Assembly: GCA_024511395.1 (NCBI GenBank)
Contig: JANELJ010000008.1
Location: forward strand, 1 to 17,274
Length of the DNA: 17,274 bases
Direction: 5' to 3'
DNA from: Gammaproteobacteria bacterium
Lineage (GTDB): Bacteria > Pseudomonadota > Gammaproteobacteria > GRL18
Positions 1 through 6,342 of this stretch are shown here, piece after piece. The notes beneath the pieces were generated by a model that saw only the letters and a program-made list of their open reading frames with translations, did not search any database and was not told the DNA's origin. The translations under genes were made by a program, and so were the position numbers. Position 1 is the stretch's first letter. Every line of letters begins with the position of its first letter.

Positions 1-18
1 TTCATCTATAGTAGTCAC
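1..18 (-). CDS. possible first six codons of a divergent gene, cut by window edge
   Basis: On the minus strand a GTG at 18-16 opens a frame reading (M)TTIDE up to the window edge. It is preceded by AAGGA about nine bases upstream, a plausible ribosome binding site. The two nearby ATG codons on the same strand run into stops within about 14 codons, so GTG is the only start that stays open. Nothing can be said about the product from six codons. The reading could be chance; the support is only the Shine-Dalgarno-like spacing and the divergent layout with cnoX. Confidence 0.22.
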
Positions 19-115
19 TTGCCTGTTCCTTGTTCAAATTCATTTGATTTGGTCATTAAATGATCTGATCGAGAAACAGGCATTTAGTTCAATATTTTTT
101 AGTTCTTATCCAGAA

Positions 116-144
116 TTCAGCTTAATTATTATGGTAACTATAAT
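116..144 (+). promoter_or_regulatory. candidate sigma-70 promoter for cnoX
   Basis: A perfect TATAAT lies at 139-144 with a weak -35 (TTCAGC, 116-121) at 17 bases. The -10 is partly self-complementary, so TATTAT can be read on the minus strand at 145-140 with TTGTTT at 167-162, 16 bases away. The site could therefore serve both cnoX and the divergent frame at the left edge. Between 145 and 297 I see only a short CCTGA/TCAGG inverted repeat (178-193) and no gene. The leader would be about 145 bases long. Confidence 0.35.
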
Positions 145-297
145 AGCCAATTTCTTTTTCTAAACAATCTGGGAGATCCTGAAATCCATCAGGTTGAACC
201 CCGATGAGTAAGTCAGACATTACATTCACCCTTACTTGAAAAACAGTCAATTAGCCCCATTTAACTCACAAACTTAATAAAAATCAGGATACAAAAT

Positions 298-1164
298 ATG
301 AGCGAATTTCCCTTTGTGGTTGATATTCAGGATACCGAGCATTTTAAACAGCAGGTTATGGAAGCATCAAAGCACCAGCCGGTGCTGGTGGACTTCTGGG
401 CAGACTGGTGCCAGCCCTGTCAAACTCTGATCCCTCTGCTGGTCAAACTGGCAGAAGAATATAAAGGCGCTTTTATTCTGGCCAAGGTCAATGCCGATGA
501 GCAGCAGGAACTGGTTGCTGCGGCCGGAGTCAGAAGCCTGCCGACCGTGAAGTTATTCAAAGACGGTCAGATTGTGGACGAATTTATGGGTGCCAAATCA
601 GAAAATGAAGTTCGCCAGTTTCTGGATGCTCATATTGAAAACGAGTCCCAGAATGCTCTGGCTGATGCCCTGCAGTTATCTGAAGCAGGTCAATATGAGC
701 AGGCACTGGAAGCTCTGAAACAATTAAACCAAGAAGATCCAGCCAATACCGATATTCACCTGGCAATCGCCTGCGTGTATCTGCAATCCGGTGATCTGGA
801 TAATTGTGAAGCCGTACTTAAAGCTCTGCCGGCCAATATTCAGGTCAGTGAAGAGGCTAAAAAACTCTCTGATGAACTGGAATTTGCCCGGGCAACAAAA
901 GATGCCCCGGACGTCAGAGAAATTGTTGTCCAACTGGAACAAGATCCGGACAACCATGAATTGCGAGTACAACTGGCTAACCAGTACACTGTTTCCCGTC
1001 AATATGAACAGGCTCTGGAAGAGTTGATGTATATTTTAAGAAAGGATATTAATTTTCAGGAAGGCAAAGCTAAGGAAGCCATGTTGAAAATTTTTGAAAT
1101 ACTGGGGAATCAGGATCCGGTGACACGTAAATACCGAAGCAAGCTGGCTACACTATTGTATTAA
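298..1164 (+). CDS. cnoX: CnoX/YbbN chaperedoxin (thioredoxin domain plus TPR repeats)
   Basis: A cytoplasmic chaperedoxin: this family holds unfolding proteins during oxidative stress, protects their cysteines and hands them to DnaK/GroEL. The sequence shows a thioredoxin fold at about residues 6-112 with WADWCQPC (cysteines 38 and 41) and the cis-proline motif SLPT (Pro82). A helical TPR-type region follows at about 118-288 (for example QYEQALEAL and QYEQALEEL). At 288 aa it matches the family's usual length. The ATG at 298 follows CAGGA at suitable distance. Unlike E. coli CnoX, which from memory has an SQHC motif and a second cysteine near residue 63, this protein keeps a full CXXC and has no cysteine there (KVNAD). 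It may therefore work as a true thiol reductase as well as a holdase; that is inference. It appears monocistronic and converges on dsbC. Confidence 0.9.
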   Translation: MSEFPFVVDIQDTEHFKQQVMEASKHQPVLVDFWADWCQPCQTLIPLLVKLAEEYKGAFILAKVNADEQQELVAAAGVRSLPTVKLFKDGQIVDEFMGAKSENEVRQFLDAHIENESQNALADALQLSEAGQYEQALEALKQLNQEDPANTDIHLAIACVYLQSGDLDNCEAVLKALPANIQVSEEAKKLSDELEFARATKDAPDVREIVVQLEQDPDNHELRVQLANQYTVSRQYEQALEELMYILRKDINFQEGKAKEAMLKIFEILGNQDPVTRKYRSKLATLLY

Positions 1165-1168
1165 TTAT

Positions 1169-1202
1169 CCCTCTCCCTAGCCCTCTCCCAATGGGAGAGG
1201 GC
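1169..1202. repeat. REP-like GC-rich inverted repeat with duplicated left arm
   Basis: The 9-mer CCCTCTCCC occurs at 1169-1177 and again at 1181-1189, separated by TAG. It is followed after AAT by its exact reverse complement GGGAGAGGG at 1193-1201. The inner hairpin extends by one G-C pair to ten perfect pairs (1180-1189 with 1193-1202) around a three-base loop. It fills the convergent gap between cnoX and dsbC. No T-run follows on either strand, so it is not a classical intrinsic terminator, though it could block exonucleases or mark mRNA ends. Elements of this CCCTCTCCC...GGGAGAGGG type are dispersed repeats in many gammaproteobacterial intergenic regions. No second element is present in this window. 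Confidence 0.7.
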
Positions 1203-1217
1203 ATACTAAAGAGAAAG

Positions 1218-1976
1218 CTACTTAGCAGATTTAATGGCATTGGCCAGACGTTTGGCGGGAATATAACCCGGCAGGCTGGTGCCGTCTTCAAGGAACATAG
1301 CCGGTGTACCCTGTACCCCTAGAGCCTGTCCTAACTGATATTGATCAGCCACTGGATTGTCACAGGTTTTATTGGGCAACGGCTTACCTTCTTTAGCATC
1401 AGTCATAGCCTGGGCCGGATTATCCGCACACCAGACATTCACAGCCTTCTGATAGGAACGACTGCCTAAACCAGCACGAGGATAGGCCATATAACGAATG
1501 GTGATACCTTCATTATTATAGTCTTTCATTTCTCTGTGCAACTTGACACAATAAGGGCAGTCAATATCGCTAAAAACCGTCACTTTGGCAATTTCATTTT
1601 TTGCCTGATAGATGATCATTTTGCTTTCATCCATTGAGTTTAATAATTTACCGCGTGCAGCACCACGTTTCTGTTCCGTCAGATTCACCCGGTTTTTAAC
1701 ATCAATAATGTCACCACGAAGCATTATGGATGCGTCTTTATTAAAATAAAAAATAGTGGAGCCGTAACTGACTTCATAAATGCCCGGCAGAGGTGTTGAC
1801 TCAATACTGGTAGGTTTGGTACCCGGCATCAGATTATCCAGAGCGGCTGTTAACTCCTGAGACACAGCGCTCTTTGCCGCATCCTGTGCCAGAATATTAG
1901 CACTGAAGACAGCCAGTCCAATAATGGTCGTTAGCCCCAGGGTTATTTTCTTGATATTTTTTTTAATTGATGTCAT
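1218..1976 (-). CDS. dsbC: periplasmic disulfide isomerase DsbC
   Basis: A thiol:disulfide interchange protein of the periplasm that reshuffles wrong disulfides and is kept reduced by DsbD. A signal peptide with lysines then a hydrophobic stretch covers residues 1-30, with likely cleavage at NILA/QDA. The N-terminal dimerisation domain covers about 35-105. The thioredoxin-like catalytic domain carries DIDCPYC (Cys140 and Cys143) and the cis-proline GTP at 223-225. Cys183 and Cys205 match the family's second, structural disulfide. At 252 aa the length is normal. The active-site pair is PY rather than the GY usual in enterobacterial DsbC. The ATG at 1976 has a purine-rich TGGAAA upstream. It lies downstream of yajQ on the same strand, 69 bases away, with a repeat-bearing gap between them (1994-2025) that may hold its own control site. 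Confidence 0.93.
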   Translation of the reverse strand: MTSIKKNIKKITLGLTTIIGLAVFSANILAQDAAKSAVSQELTAALDNLMPGTKPTSIESTPLPGIYEVSYGSTIFYFNKDASIMLRGDIIDVKNRVNLTEQKRGAARGKLLNSMDESKMIIYQAKNEIAKVTVFSDIDCPYCVKLHREMKDYNNEGITIRYMAYPRAGLGSRSYQKAVNVWCADNPAQAMTDAKEGKPLPNKTCDNPVADQYQLGQALGVQGTPAMFLEDGTSLPGYIPAKRLANAIKSAK

Positions 1977-1993
1977 TTAATGGGTTTCCATTC

Positions 1994-2025
1994 TTTGTCT
2001 GTAAAAAATTTGTCTGTGTTTGTCT
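1994..2025. repeat. three direct copies of TTTGTCT upstream of dsbC
   Basis: The heptamer TTTGTCT (AGACAAA on the coding strand of dsbC) occurs at 1994-2000, 2009-2015 and 2019-2025. The starts are 15 and 10 bases apart, all inside the 69-base yajQ-dsbC gap. Spacing near one helical turn between two copies is what a dimeric activator or response regulator often uses. No regulator can be named. I could not identify a convincing -10/-35 pair beside it. Confidence 0.45.
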
Positions 2026-2045
2026 ATACAGTCTGAGTATCAAAA

Positions 2046-2528
2046 TCAGTCTCTGAAATTGGTGAATTGTAAAGCAACCGGCAAGTCCTGCTGTTTCAGC
2101 ATACTCATAACCGCCTGCAGATCATCGCGTTTTTTGCCTGTTACCCGCACCTGTTCACCCTGAACAGCAGCCTGAACTTTCAGTTTAGTATCTTTAATCA
2201 GTTTAACAATCTTGCGGGCACTATCCTTATCGATACCCTGGCGTAACAGCATTTTCTGCTCCATCAGTTTGCCATTGGGTTTTATGTCCCCTTCTTCCAG
2301 GCTTTTAATATCCACTTTACGGCGTACCAGCTCTTTATGAAAGATATCCAGAACCTGCTGTACCTGGAATTCGCTTTCACTATAAAGTGTGACTTCTTCC
2401 TTTGACTGCTTAACCCCGGTCTGAGTTCCCTTTAAATCGTATCTTTGTGTAATGGCCCGATTAGCATTATTGACTGCATTACTCAGTTCATGCATATCCA
2501 GTTCTGAAACGATATCAAATGAAGGCAT
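2046..2528 (-). CDS. yajQ: YajQ family nucleotide-binding protein
   Basis: A 160-aa cytoplasmic protein of the YajQ (UPF0234/DUF520) family. It begins PSFDIVSELDMHELSNAV and contains YDLKGT and the C-terminal KKRDDLQAVMSMLKQQ, which are hallmark segments. Family members bind nucleotides and tRNA; a Xanthomonas member is described as a cyclic-di-GMP effector. The role here is not shown by sequence. The frame is open to an ATG at 2561, but I choose the ATG at 2528. The conserved N-terminus starts there, AGGAT lies at correct spacing, and the upstream ATG overlaps the -10 of a strong promoter. It is downstream of xerD with 73 bases between coding regions and upstream of dsbC. Confidence 0.92.
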   Translation of the reverse strand: MPSFDIVSELDMHELSNAVNNANRAITQRYDLKGTQTGVKQSKEEVTLYSESEFQVQQVLDIFHKELVRRKVDIKSLEEGDIKPNGKLMEQKMLLRQGIDKDSARKIVKLIKDTKLKVQAAVQGEQVRVTGKKRDDLQAVMSMLKQQDLPVALQFTNFRD

Positions 2529-2559
2529 AGCTTTTATCCTGTGTAACAAACTGCCGTTC

Positions 2560-2587
2560 ATTTTAGTGGGGTAATTTTAATTGTCAA
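2560..2587 (-). promoter_or_regulatory. strong sigma-70 promoter for yajQ
   Basis: On the minus strand a consensus TTGACA (2587-2582) is followed after 16 bases by TAAAAT (2565-2560), a five-of-six -10. Transcription would begin near 2552, giving a leader of about 24 bases with AGGAT before the ATG at 2528. This makes yajQ independent of xerD and argues against the ATG at 2561, whose A and T lie in the -10 itself. Confidence 0.7.
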
Positions 2588-2601
2588 TGCAGCAATTCTT
2601 A

Positions 2602-3528
2602 CTAACCTCTTGGATGATGCTGGGCATGCAGTTCTTTAAGGCGTTCTTTGGCAATATGGGTATATATCTGGGTCGTAGATAAATCACTATGCCCCAGCAG
2701 CATCTGCACCACGCGCAGATCGGCACCATGATTAAGCAAATGGGTAGCAAAGGCATGACGTAAGACATGAGGAGACAGGCTCTCCCGAATACCGGCGGTT
2801 TTAGCATGGCGTTTTATAATGACCCAGAACATTTGCCGGGTCATTGCTGAGCCTCGTCGTGTTACAAACAGGCTGTTTGACACATGCTGACCTAAAATAT
2901 CTCCACGGGCATTTTTAACATAATTGCAGATCCATAAAGCAGCTTCTTCCCCCATAGGAACTATCCGCTCCTTATCACCCTTACCTATCACCCTGAGTAC
3001 ACCCTGAGCCAGACTGATGTCGGTAATTCCCAAGTTAACCAGTTCAGATACCCGCAGGCCAGTGGCATATAATAATTCCAGCATGGCCCTGTCCCTTAAC
3101 CCCAGCTGATCATTTAAATCAGGGGCTTCCAGCAGGGCTTCAACCTCTCTTTCAGACATGGTTTTAGGCAGGAGTACACCCAGTTTTGGGGATTCCAGAA
3201 GAGCTGACGGATCTTCCGTCAGTCGGTTTTCACGGACCTGATACTGATAAAAACGCCGTAATGTGGATAACATTCTGGCTGTGGAGCGGGCCTTTATACC
3301 CTGGGTAATACGATGAGCCAGGTAAGACTGCAGGTGTATTTTATTAAGACTGAGCAGGTCGCCGCCATGACCGCTGGCAGCCCATTTTGCCAGTCCCTTC
3401 AGATCGGCCTGATAGGCACTTAAGGTGTGTTTACTTAATCCATGCTCCATCCACAGGGCATCCATAAACTGCTCAATTAACTGCTCATCGGCAGCCAGCT
3501 GGGCTTTATTCAATGGGGTTTTGCTCAT
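2602..3528 (-). CDS. xerD: site-specific tyrosine recombinase XerD
   Basis: XerD acts with XerC at dif to resolve chromosome dimers at cell division under FtsK control. The 308-aa protein has the SAM-like core-binding domain (about 12-100) and the catalytic domain. All six catalytic residues are visible: Arg159 (TGLRVSEL), Lys183 (GKGDKERIVP), His254 and Arg257 (SPHVLRHAFATHLL), His280 (LLGHSDLSTTQIYTH) and Tyr289. The C-terminus ERLKELHAQHHPRG is typical of XerD rather than XerC. The frame is open to 3609, but that extension lies inside ogt and has no family similarity, so I start at the ATG at 3528 (MSKTPLNKAQL). It overlaps the end of ogt by 23 bases, suggesting translational coupling. Confidence 0.93.
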   Translation of the reverse strand: MSKTPLNKAQLAADEQLIEQFMDALWMEHGLSKHTLSAYQADLKGLAKWAASGHGGDLLSLNKIHLQSYLAHRITQGIKARSTARMLSTLRRFYQYQVRENRLTEDPSALLESPKLGVLLPKTMSEREVEALLEAPDLNDQLGLRDRAMLELLYATGLRVSELVNLGITDISLAQGVLRVIGKGDKERIVPMGEEAALWICNYVKNARGDILGQHVSNSLFVTRRGSAMTRQMFWVIIKRHAKTAGIRESLSPHVLRHAFATHLLNHGADLRVVQMLLGHSDLSTTQIYTHIAKERLKELHAQHHPRG

Positions 3529-4033
3529 ATGCCAGCAACCACTGTTTAATCTGCATAAATTTAATTTCTCCCTTTTGCTGCTGCAGTGTATCACCGGCAT
3601 AACCCCCAATACCAGAAGCGGATACTACCCGATGACAGGGAATAACCAGAGGAAAGGGATTATTTCGACAGGCATTACCCACGGCCCTGGCACTGCTGCC
3701 CAGTTCGGCGGCCAGAGCACCATAGGTTTTCACTTCTCCGGAGGGGATCTGCATCAGTGCCTGCCAGACCTTTTGCTGAAAAGCCGTTGCGCCATTCATC
3801 TGACAGGATAAAGAAAAATTAAAACCGGGCTGTTGGAAATAGTGATTAAGCTGTTGTTCTATCACCTGAGCAAACGGTAAGGGATCAATCGTTTGCTGAA
3901 AATCTGTCGTGTACTGTATGTGATGTATTGTCTTATCCGTATAAGTAATATCCAGAAATAAGTTGTTAAACGGAAGAGCAAAAAAAAGGAACCGCTGTCT
4001 GAACAGGGGTCCCTTTTTTTCTAAAGTATTCAT
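3506..4033 (-). CDS. ogt: methylated-DNA--protein-cysteine methyltransferase (Ogt type)
   Basis: A suicide DNA-repair protein that moves methyl groups from O6-methylguanine to its own cysteine. The 175-aa protein carries the active site PCHRV with Cys133, followed by GIGGYAG. Preceding these are the helix-turn-helix and arginine finger region (SGEVKTYGALAAELGSSARAVGNACRNN-like) and TAFQQKVWQAL. A degenerate N-terminal ribonuclease-like domain covers about 20-75. The start is uncertain. The ATG at 4033 is the only ATG before the conserved N-terminal strands, with just a weak GGCGAG upstream. Codons 5-18 then coincide with the intrinsic terminator that ends the rplS operon, giving the odd leader EKKGPLFRQRFLFFAL. 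It may start at a rare codon further in, or be expressed by read-through. It overlaps xerD. Confidence 0.85.
   Translation of the reverse strand: MNTLEKKGPLFRQRFLFFALPFNNLFLDITYTDKTIHHIQYTTDFQQTIDPLPFAQVIEQQLNHYFQQPGFNFSLSCQMNGATAFQQKVWQALMQIPSGEVKTYGALAAELGSSARAVGNACRNNPFPLVIPCHRVVSASGIGGYAGDTLQQQKGEIKFMQIKQWLLAYEQNPIE
3980..4020 (-). terminator. intrinsic terminator of the rpsP-rimM-trmD-rplS operon, inside ogt
   Basis: Thirty-five bases after the rplS stop, the minus-strand RNA reads seven A, then GGGACCCCTGT, loop TCAG, then ACAGCGGTTCC and eight U. The arms pair over about 18 positions with one C-C mismatch and one G-U wobble, followed directly by the U-tract. This is a strong Rho-independent terminator. 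Because the stem is flanked by A and T runs, it could also stop rightward transcription. It lies over codons 5-18 of ogt as called. Confidence 0.85.
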
Positions 4034-4054
4034 TTAAGAACTCGCCGGGTAAAC

Positions 4055-4402
4055 TTAACTCAGCTTTTCTTTAATACGTGCTGCCTTACCGCGCAGTTCG
4101 CGCAGATGATACAGCTTGGAACGACGCACATCACCGCGACGCTTGACATTAATGCTGTCAATCATTGGACTGTGAGTCTGAAAAACCCGCTCAACACCTT
4201 CACCATAAGAAATCTTACGGACAGTGAAAGCCGAGTTTAAACCACGGTTACGTACACCGATAACCACGCCTTCAAAAGCCTGGATACGCTCACGGTCACC
4301 TTCTTTTACTTTTACGTTTACAACCACTGTGTCACCAGGGCCAAACTTGGGTACTTCACGTCCCATTTGTTCTGCGTTTATAGCATCAATTATCTTACTC
4401 AT
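4055..4402 (-). CDS. rplS: 50S ribosomal protein bL19
   Basis: Large-subunit ribosomal protein at the 30S-50S interface. All 115 residues match the family, including the start [33 protein letters not shown] and the C-terminal [10 protein letters not shown]. The ATG at 4402 follows CGGAG at good spacing. It is the last gene of the conserved rpsP-rimM-trmD-rplS operon, 75 bases after trmD, and is followed by an intrinsic terminator. The trmD-rplS spacer contains a small inverted repeat (CCCTG/CAGGG, 4426-4440) close to the ribosome binding site. Confidence 0.98.
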   Translation of the reverse strand: MSKIIDAINAEQMGREVPKFGPGDTVVVNVKVKEGDRERIQAFEGVVIGVRNRGLNSAFTVRKISYGEGVERVFQTHSPMIDSINVKRRGDVRRSKLYHLRELRGKAARIKEKLS

Positions 4403-4425
4403 TGGTTTGCTCCGATTTCCTTAGG

Positions 4426-4480
4426 CCCTGAAACCCAGGGATTGTTAATAAAAATATCTAAAGTATTAGTTAAAGTATTA
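4426..4480. repeat. short repeats in the trmD-rplS spacer
   Basis: A tandem pair of TAAAGTATTA (4459-4468 and 4471-4480, two bases apart) runs over the trmD stop codon. A third partial copy, TAAAGTATT at 4022-4030, lies next to the ogt start. Nearer rplS is the inverted repeat CCCTG-AAACC-CAGGG (4426-4440), which forms a five-pair hairpin just upstream of the rplS ribosome binding site. No known L19 leader class can be recognised. The tandem pair may be simple local duplication. Confidence 0.5.
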
Positions 4481-5242
4481 ATTTTGTTCCTTAATAAACT
4501 CATCCAGCAAACGCTGCTCCAGTTCATTAAGTTCCCGATTGGCTAATAAATCAGAACGTCTTTGCCAAGTGCGTCCCAGAGATTGTTTAAGACGCCACTG
4601 TTCAATTTTTTTATGGTCACCGCTGAGTAACACCGGCGGCACTCTATCACCCTCAAAATCTTCCGGGCGAGTATAATGCGGATGATCCAGCAGACCCGCA
4701 TAAAATGAGTCATTACTGACAGATTCATTATGCCCCAGTGCACCGGGTAATAACCGAATCAGACTATCAATCAGTACCATGGCTGGCATTTCACCACCGC
4801 TGAGTACATAATCGCCAATGGAACACTCATAATCCACATAATGTTCAATCAGACGTTCGTCCACCCCTTCGTATCGACCGGCCAGTAATATCAGCTGCTC
4901 GTTATTACTGAGTGCCTTAACAATATTCTGTGTTAAAGGCTGTCCCTGAGGAGACAGATAAACAACCTTCGGCTGTTTATAATTGCTGTTTGCTTTTACA
5001 GAAAGAATCGCCTCTTTAAGCGGCTCAACTTTCATTAACATGCCCGGGCCACCGCCATAAGGCCGGTCATCCACGGTTTTGTGTCTGTCTGTAGTAAAAT
5101 CTCTGGGATTGGTCAGCCCCAGTTCAATTAAACCATTGCGTATTGCTCTGCCGGTAATACCCTGTTTGATGGCTTCAAACATCTCCGGGAACAGAGTAAT
5201 CACATCAATTCTTTTTATTTGCGCTTCAGTATTGCGCATCAC
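4478..5242 (-). CDS. trmD: tRNA (guanine37-N1)-methyltransferase TrmD
   Basis: Methylates N1 of G37 in tRNAs that read CNN codons, using S-adenosylmethionine, and prevents +1 frameshifting. It is a SPOUT-fold dimer with a trefoil knot. Visible motifs are the start [20 protein letters not shown] at 61-68, [17 protein letters not shown] at 121-130, [13 protein letters not shown] at 141-153 and [13 protein letters not shown] near 186-198. The length, 254 aa, is normal. The start is either GTG 5242 or ATG 5239, which are adjacent; GGA upstream is better spaced for the GTG. It follows rimM by 21 bases within the operon. Confidence 0.97.
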   Translation of the reverse strand: MMRNTEAQIKRIDVITLFPEMFEAIKQGITGRAIRNGLIELGLTNPRDFTTDRHKTVDDRPYGGGPGMLMKVEPLKEAILSVKANSNYKQPKVVYLSPQGQPLTQNIVKALSNNEQLILLAGRYEGVDERLIEHYVDYECSIGDYVLSGGEMPAMVLIDSLIRLLPGALGHNESVSNDSFYAGLLDHPHYTRPEDFEGDRVPPVLLSGDHKKIEQWRLKQSLGRTWQRRSDLLANRELNELEQRLLDEFIKEQN

Positions 5243-5263
5243 TTATGTGTCCGGCTGTATCCG

Positions 5264-5812
5264 TTAATCGGAATTCCAGTCAACAGGCCAGTCTACGGTA
5301 ATCGTGCCGGCATCCAGATCCACCTGCTCGATAAAGTGGTCCAGTACAAAAGGAATTAAAATTTCTTCACTGCTTTTCTGGCTTGCGCTATTAGTCTTAA
5401 TAACTAATACATCATTAGCCGCAGTTTCCATTAAACGGGTGACCTGTCCCAGTTCAATATCTTCCAGATTTTTTACGGTCATGCCTATTAAGTCAGACCA
5501 GTAATATTCATCTTTACCTGCCGGTTTAAAGTCAGAACGGTAAACCGCCAGTTCAGCGCCTATCAGGCTGGCTGCAATTTCCCGGTTATCATAACCGGTA
5601 AAGTGGGCAATAACCCCTTTGCCATGTGCCTTGCCGCTGTCCAGTTTAATATCCTGCCACCCTTCCCGTTTATTGCGTCGAATTTTTAACGCCGGGTAGT
5701 GAATGATATTTTCCCTGGGTTCGGTAAAGGGAAAGAGCTTTAACCATCCCTTAACACCGTAGTAGCCGGTAATTTTTGCCAGAATATGAAGTTGTTCCGC
5801 TTTTTCAGACAT
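5264..5812 (-). CDS. rimM: 16S rRNA processing protein RimM
   Basis: Assembly factor that binds S19 and helps mature the 30S head. The N-terminal RimM beta-barrel is at about residues 8-95 (AKITGYYGVKGWLKLFPFTE). The C-terminal PRC-barrel is at about 100-180 (EYYWSDLIGMTVKN, ILIPFVLDHFIEQVDL, ending ITVDWPVDW). At 182 aa it is of normal length. The ATG at 5812 follows AGGAT. It is the second gene of the operon, between rpsP (45 bases upstream) and trmD. Confidence 0.96.
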   Translation of the reverse strand: MSEKAEQLHILAKITGYYGVKGWLKLFPFTEPRENIIHYPALKIRRNKREGWQDIKLDSGKAHGKGVIAHFTGYDNREIAASLIGAELAVYRSDFKPAGKDEYYWSDLIGMTVKNLEDIELGQVTRLMETAANDVLVIKTNSASQKSSEEILIPFVLDHFIEQVDLDAGTITVDWPVDWNSD

Positions 5813-5857
5813 AAACTGCTATCCTGTCGGACTTCCGGCAAAAACTGAAAACAGGCT

Positions 5858-6106
5858 TTAGCTTGCTTTCCTGAACTCTTTGAGCAGAGATGAAACACGC
5901 TCAGAAGTCTGTGCGCCTTGGCCAATCCAGTGATCGACACGGTTAGTTTTAACTTCCAAACGGACTTCGTTGCCACGAGCCATTGGGTTGAAATAGCCTA
6001 CTTTTTCGATAAAACGACCATCACGAGCTGAACGGCTGTCCGTTACAACGATCTGGTAAAATGGGCTTTTCTTGGCACCGCCACGAGCGAGACGTATAGT
6101 AACCAT
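5858..6106 (-). CDS. rpsP: 30S ribosomal protein bS16
   Basis: Small-subunit ribosomal protein needed for assembly. The 82-aa protein starts [25 protein letters not shown] and contains [14 protein letters not shown] and [15 protein letters not shown], diagnostic for bS16. The ATG at 6106 follows GAGGAATAT. It is the first gene of rpsP-rimM-trmD-rplS. A promoter at 6265-6293 would give it a leader of about 150 bases with two abutting hairpins, so translational control of the operon here is possible. Confidence 0.98.
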   Translation of the reverse strand: MVTIRLARGGAKKSPFYQIVVTDSRSARDGRFIEKVGYFNPMARGNEVRLEVKTNRVDHWIGQGAQTSERVSSLLKEFRKAS

Positions 6107-6136
6107 TTAAATATATTCCTCAAAATTCAATAACTT

Positions 6137-6162
6137 ACAGAAAATTCTGTGTCTGTGCAGAC
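6137..6162 (-). promoter_or_regulatory. two abutting inverted repeats in the rpsP leader
   Basis: ACAGAA/TTCTGT (6137-6150) and GTCTG/CAGAC (6151-6162) are immediately adjacent, 31 bases or more upstream of the rpsP ATG. Both would be in the untranslated leader. The arms share the ACAGA/TCTGT core, so alternative pairings between the two are possible. Each hairpin is short (four to six pairs), so the signal is modest. No known riboswitch or ribosomal-protein leader is recognised. Confidence 0.35.
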
Positions 6163-6264
6163 AAACCTGGAACTTGCATTTTAAGCACCAAGGTAATTAA
6201 TGAAAGTGGTATGAAAACCAGCTTCTGCCTGTACGTACTTAAAGCCTGCTCAGAAAAGACGGGC

Positions 6265-6293
6265 ATTTTACTCTAAAAAGCCGTGTAGATAAA
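6265..6293 (-). promoter_or_regulatory. candidate sigma-70 promoter for the rpsP operon
   Basis: On the minus strand TTTATC (6293-6288) and TAAAAT (6270-6265) are spaced by 17 bases. The -10 is five of six and the -35 is three of six. The predicted start is near 6258. It lies in the 236-base gap between ffh and rpsP; I see no intrinsic terminator for ffh in that gap, so read-through from ffh is also possible. Confidence 0.5.
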
Positions 6294-6342
6294 GTGTTTT
6301 AGGGATTTATTTTGCTTTATTTTCAACGGCTGTCAAAGCCTT

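Noticed and set aside
203..238. Eleven-codon frame (MSKSDITFTLT) in the cnoX leader
   Set aside because: No ribosome binding site, too short to judge, and no regulatory peptide pattern.
1981..2045. CpxR box upstream of dsbC
   Set aside because: One GTAAA is present but the second half-site at family spacing is not; the repeats there are a different motif.
3425..3811. 128-residue plus-strand frame over xerD and ogt
   Set aside because: It is antisense to two clear genes, with no family features of its own.
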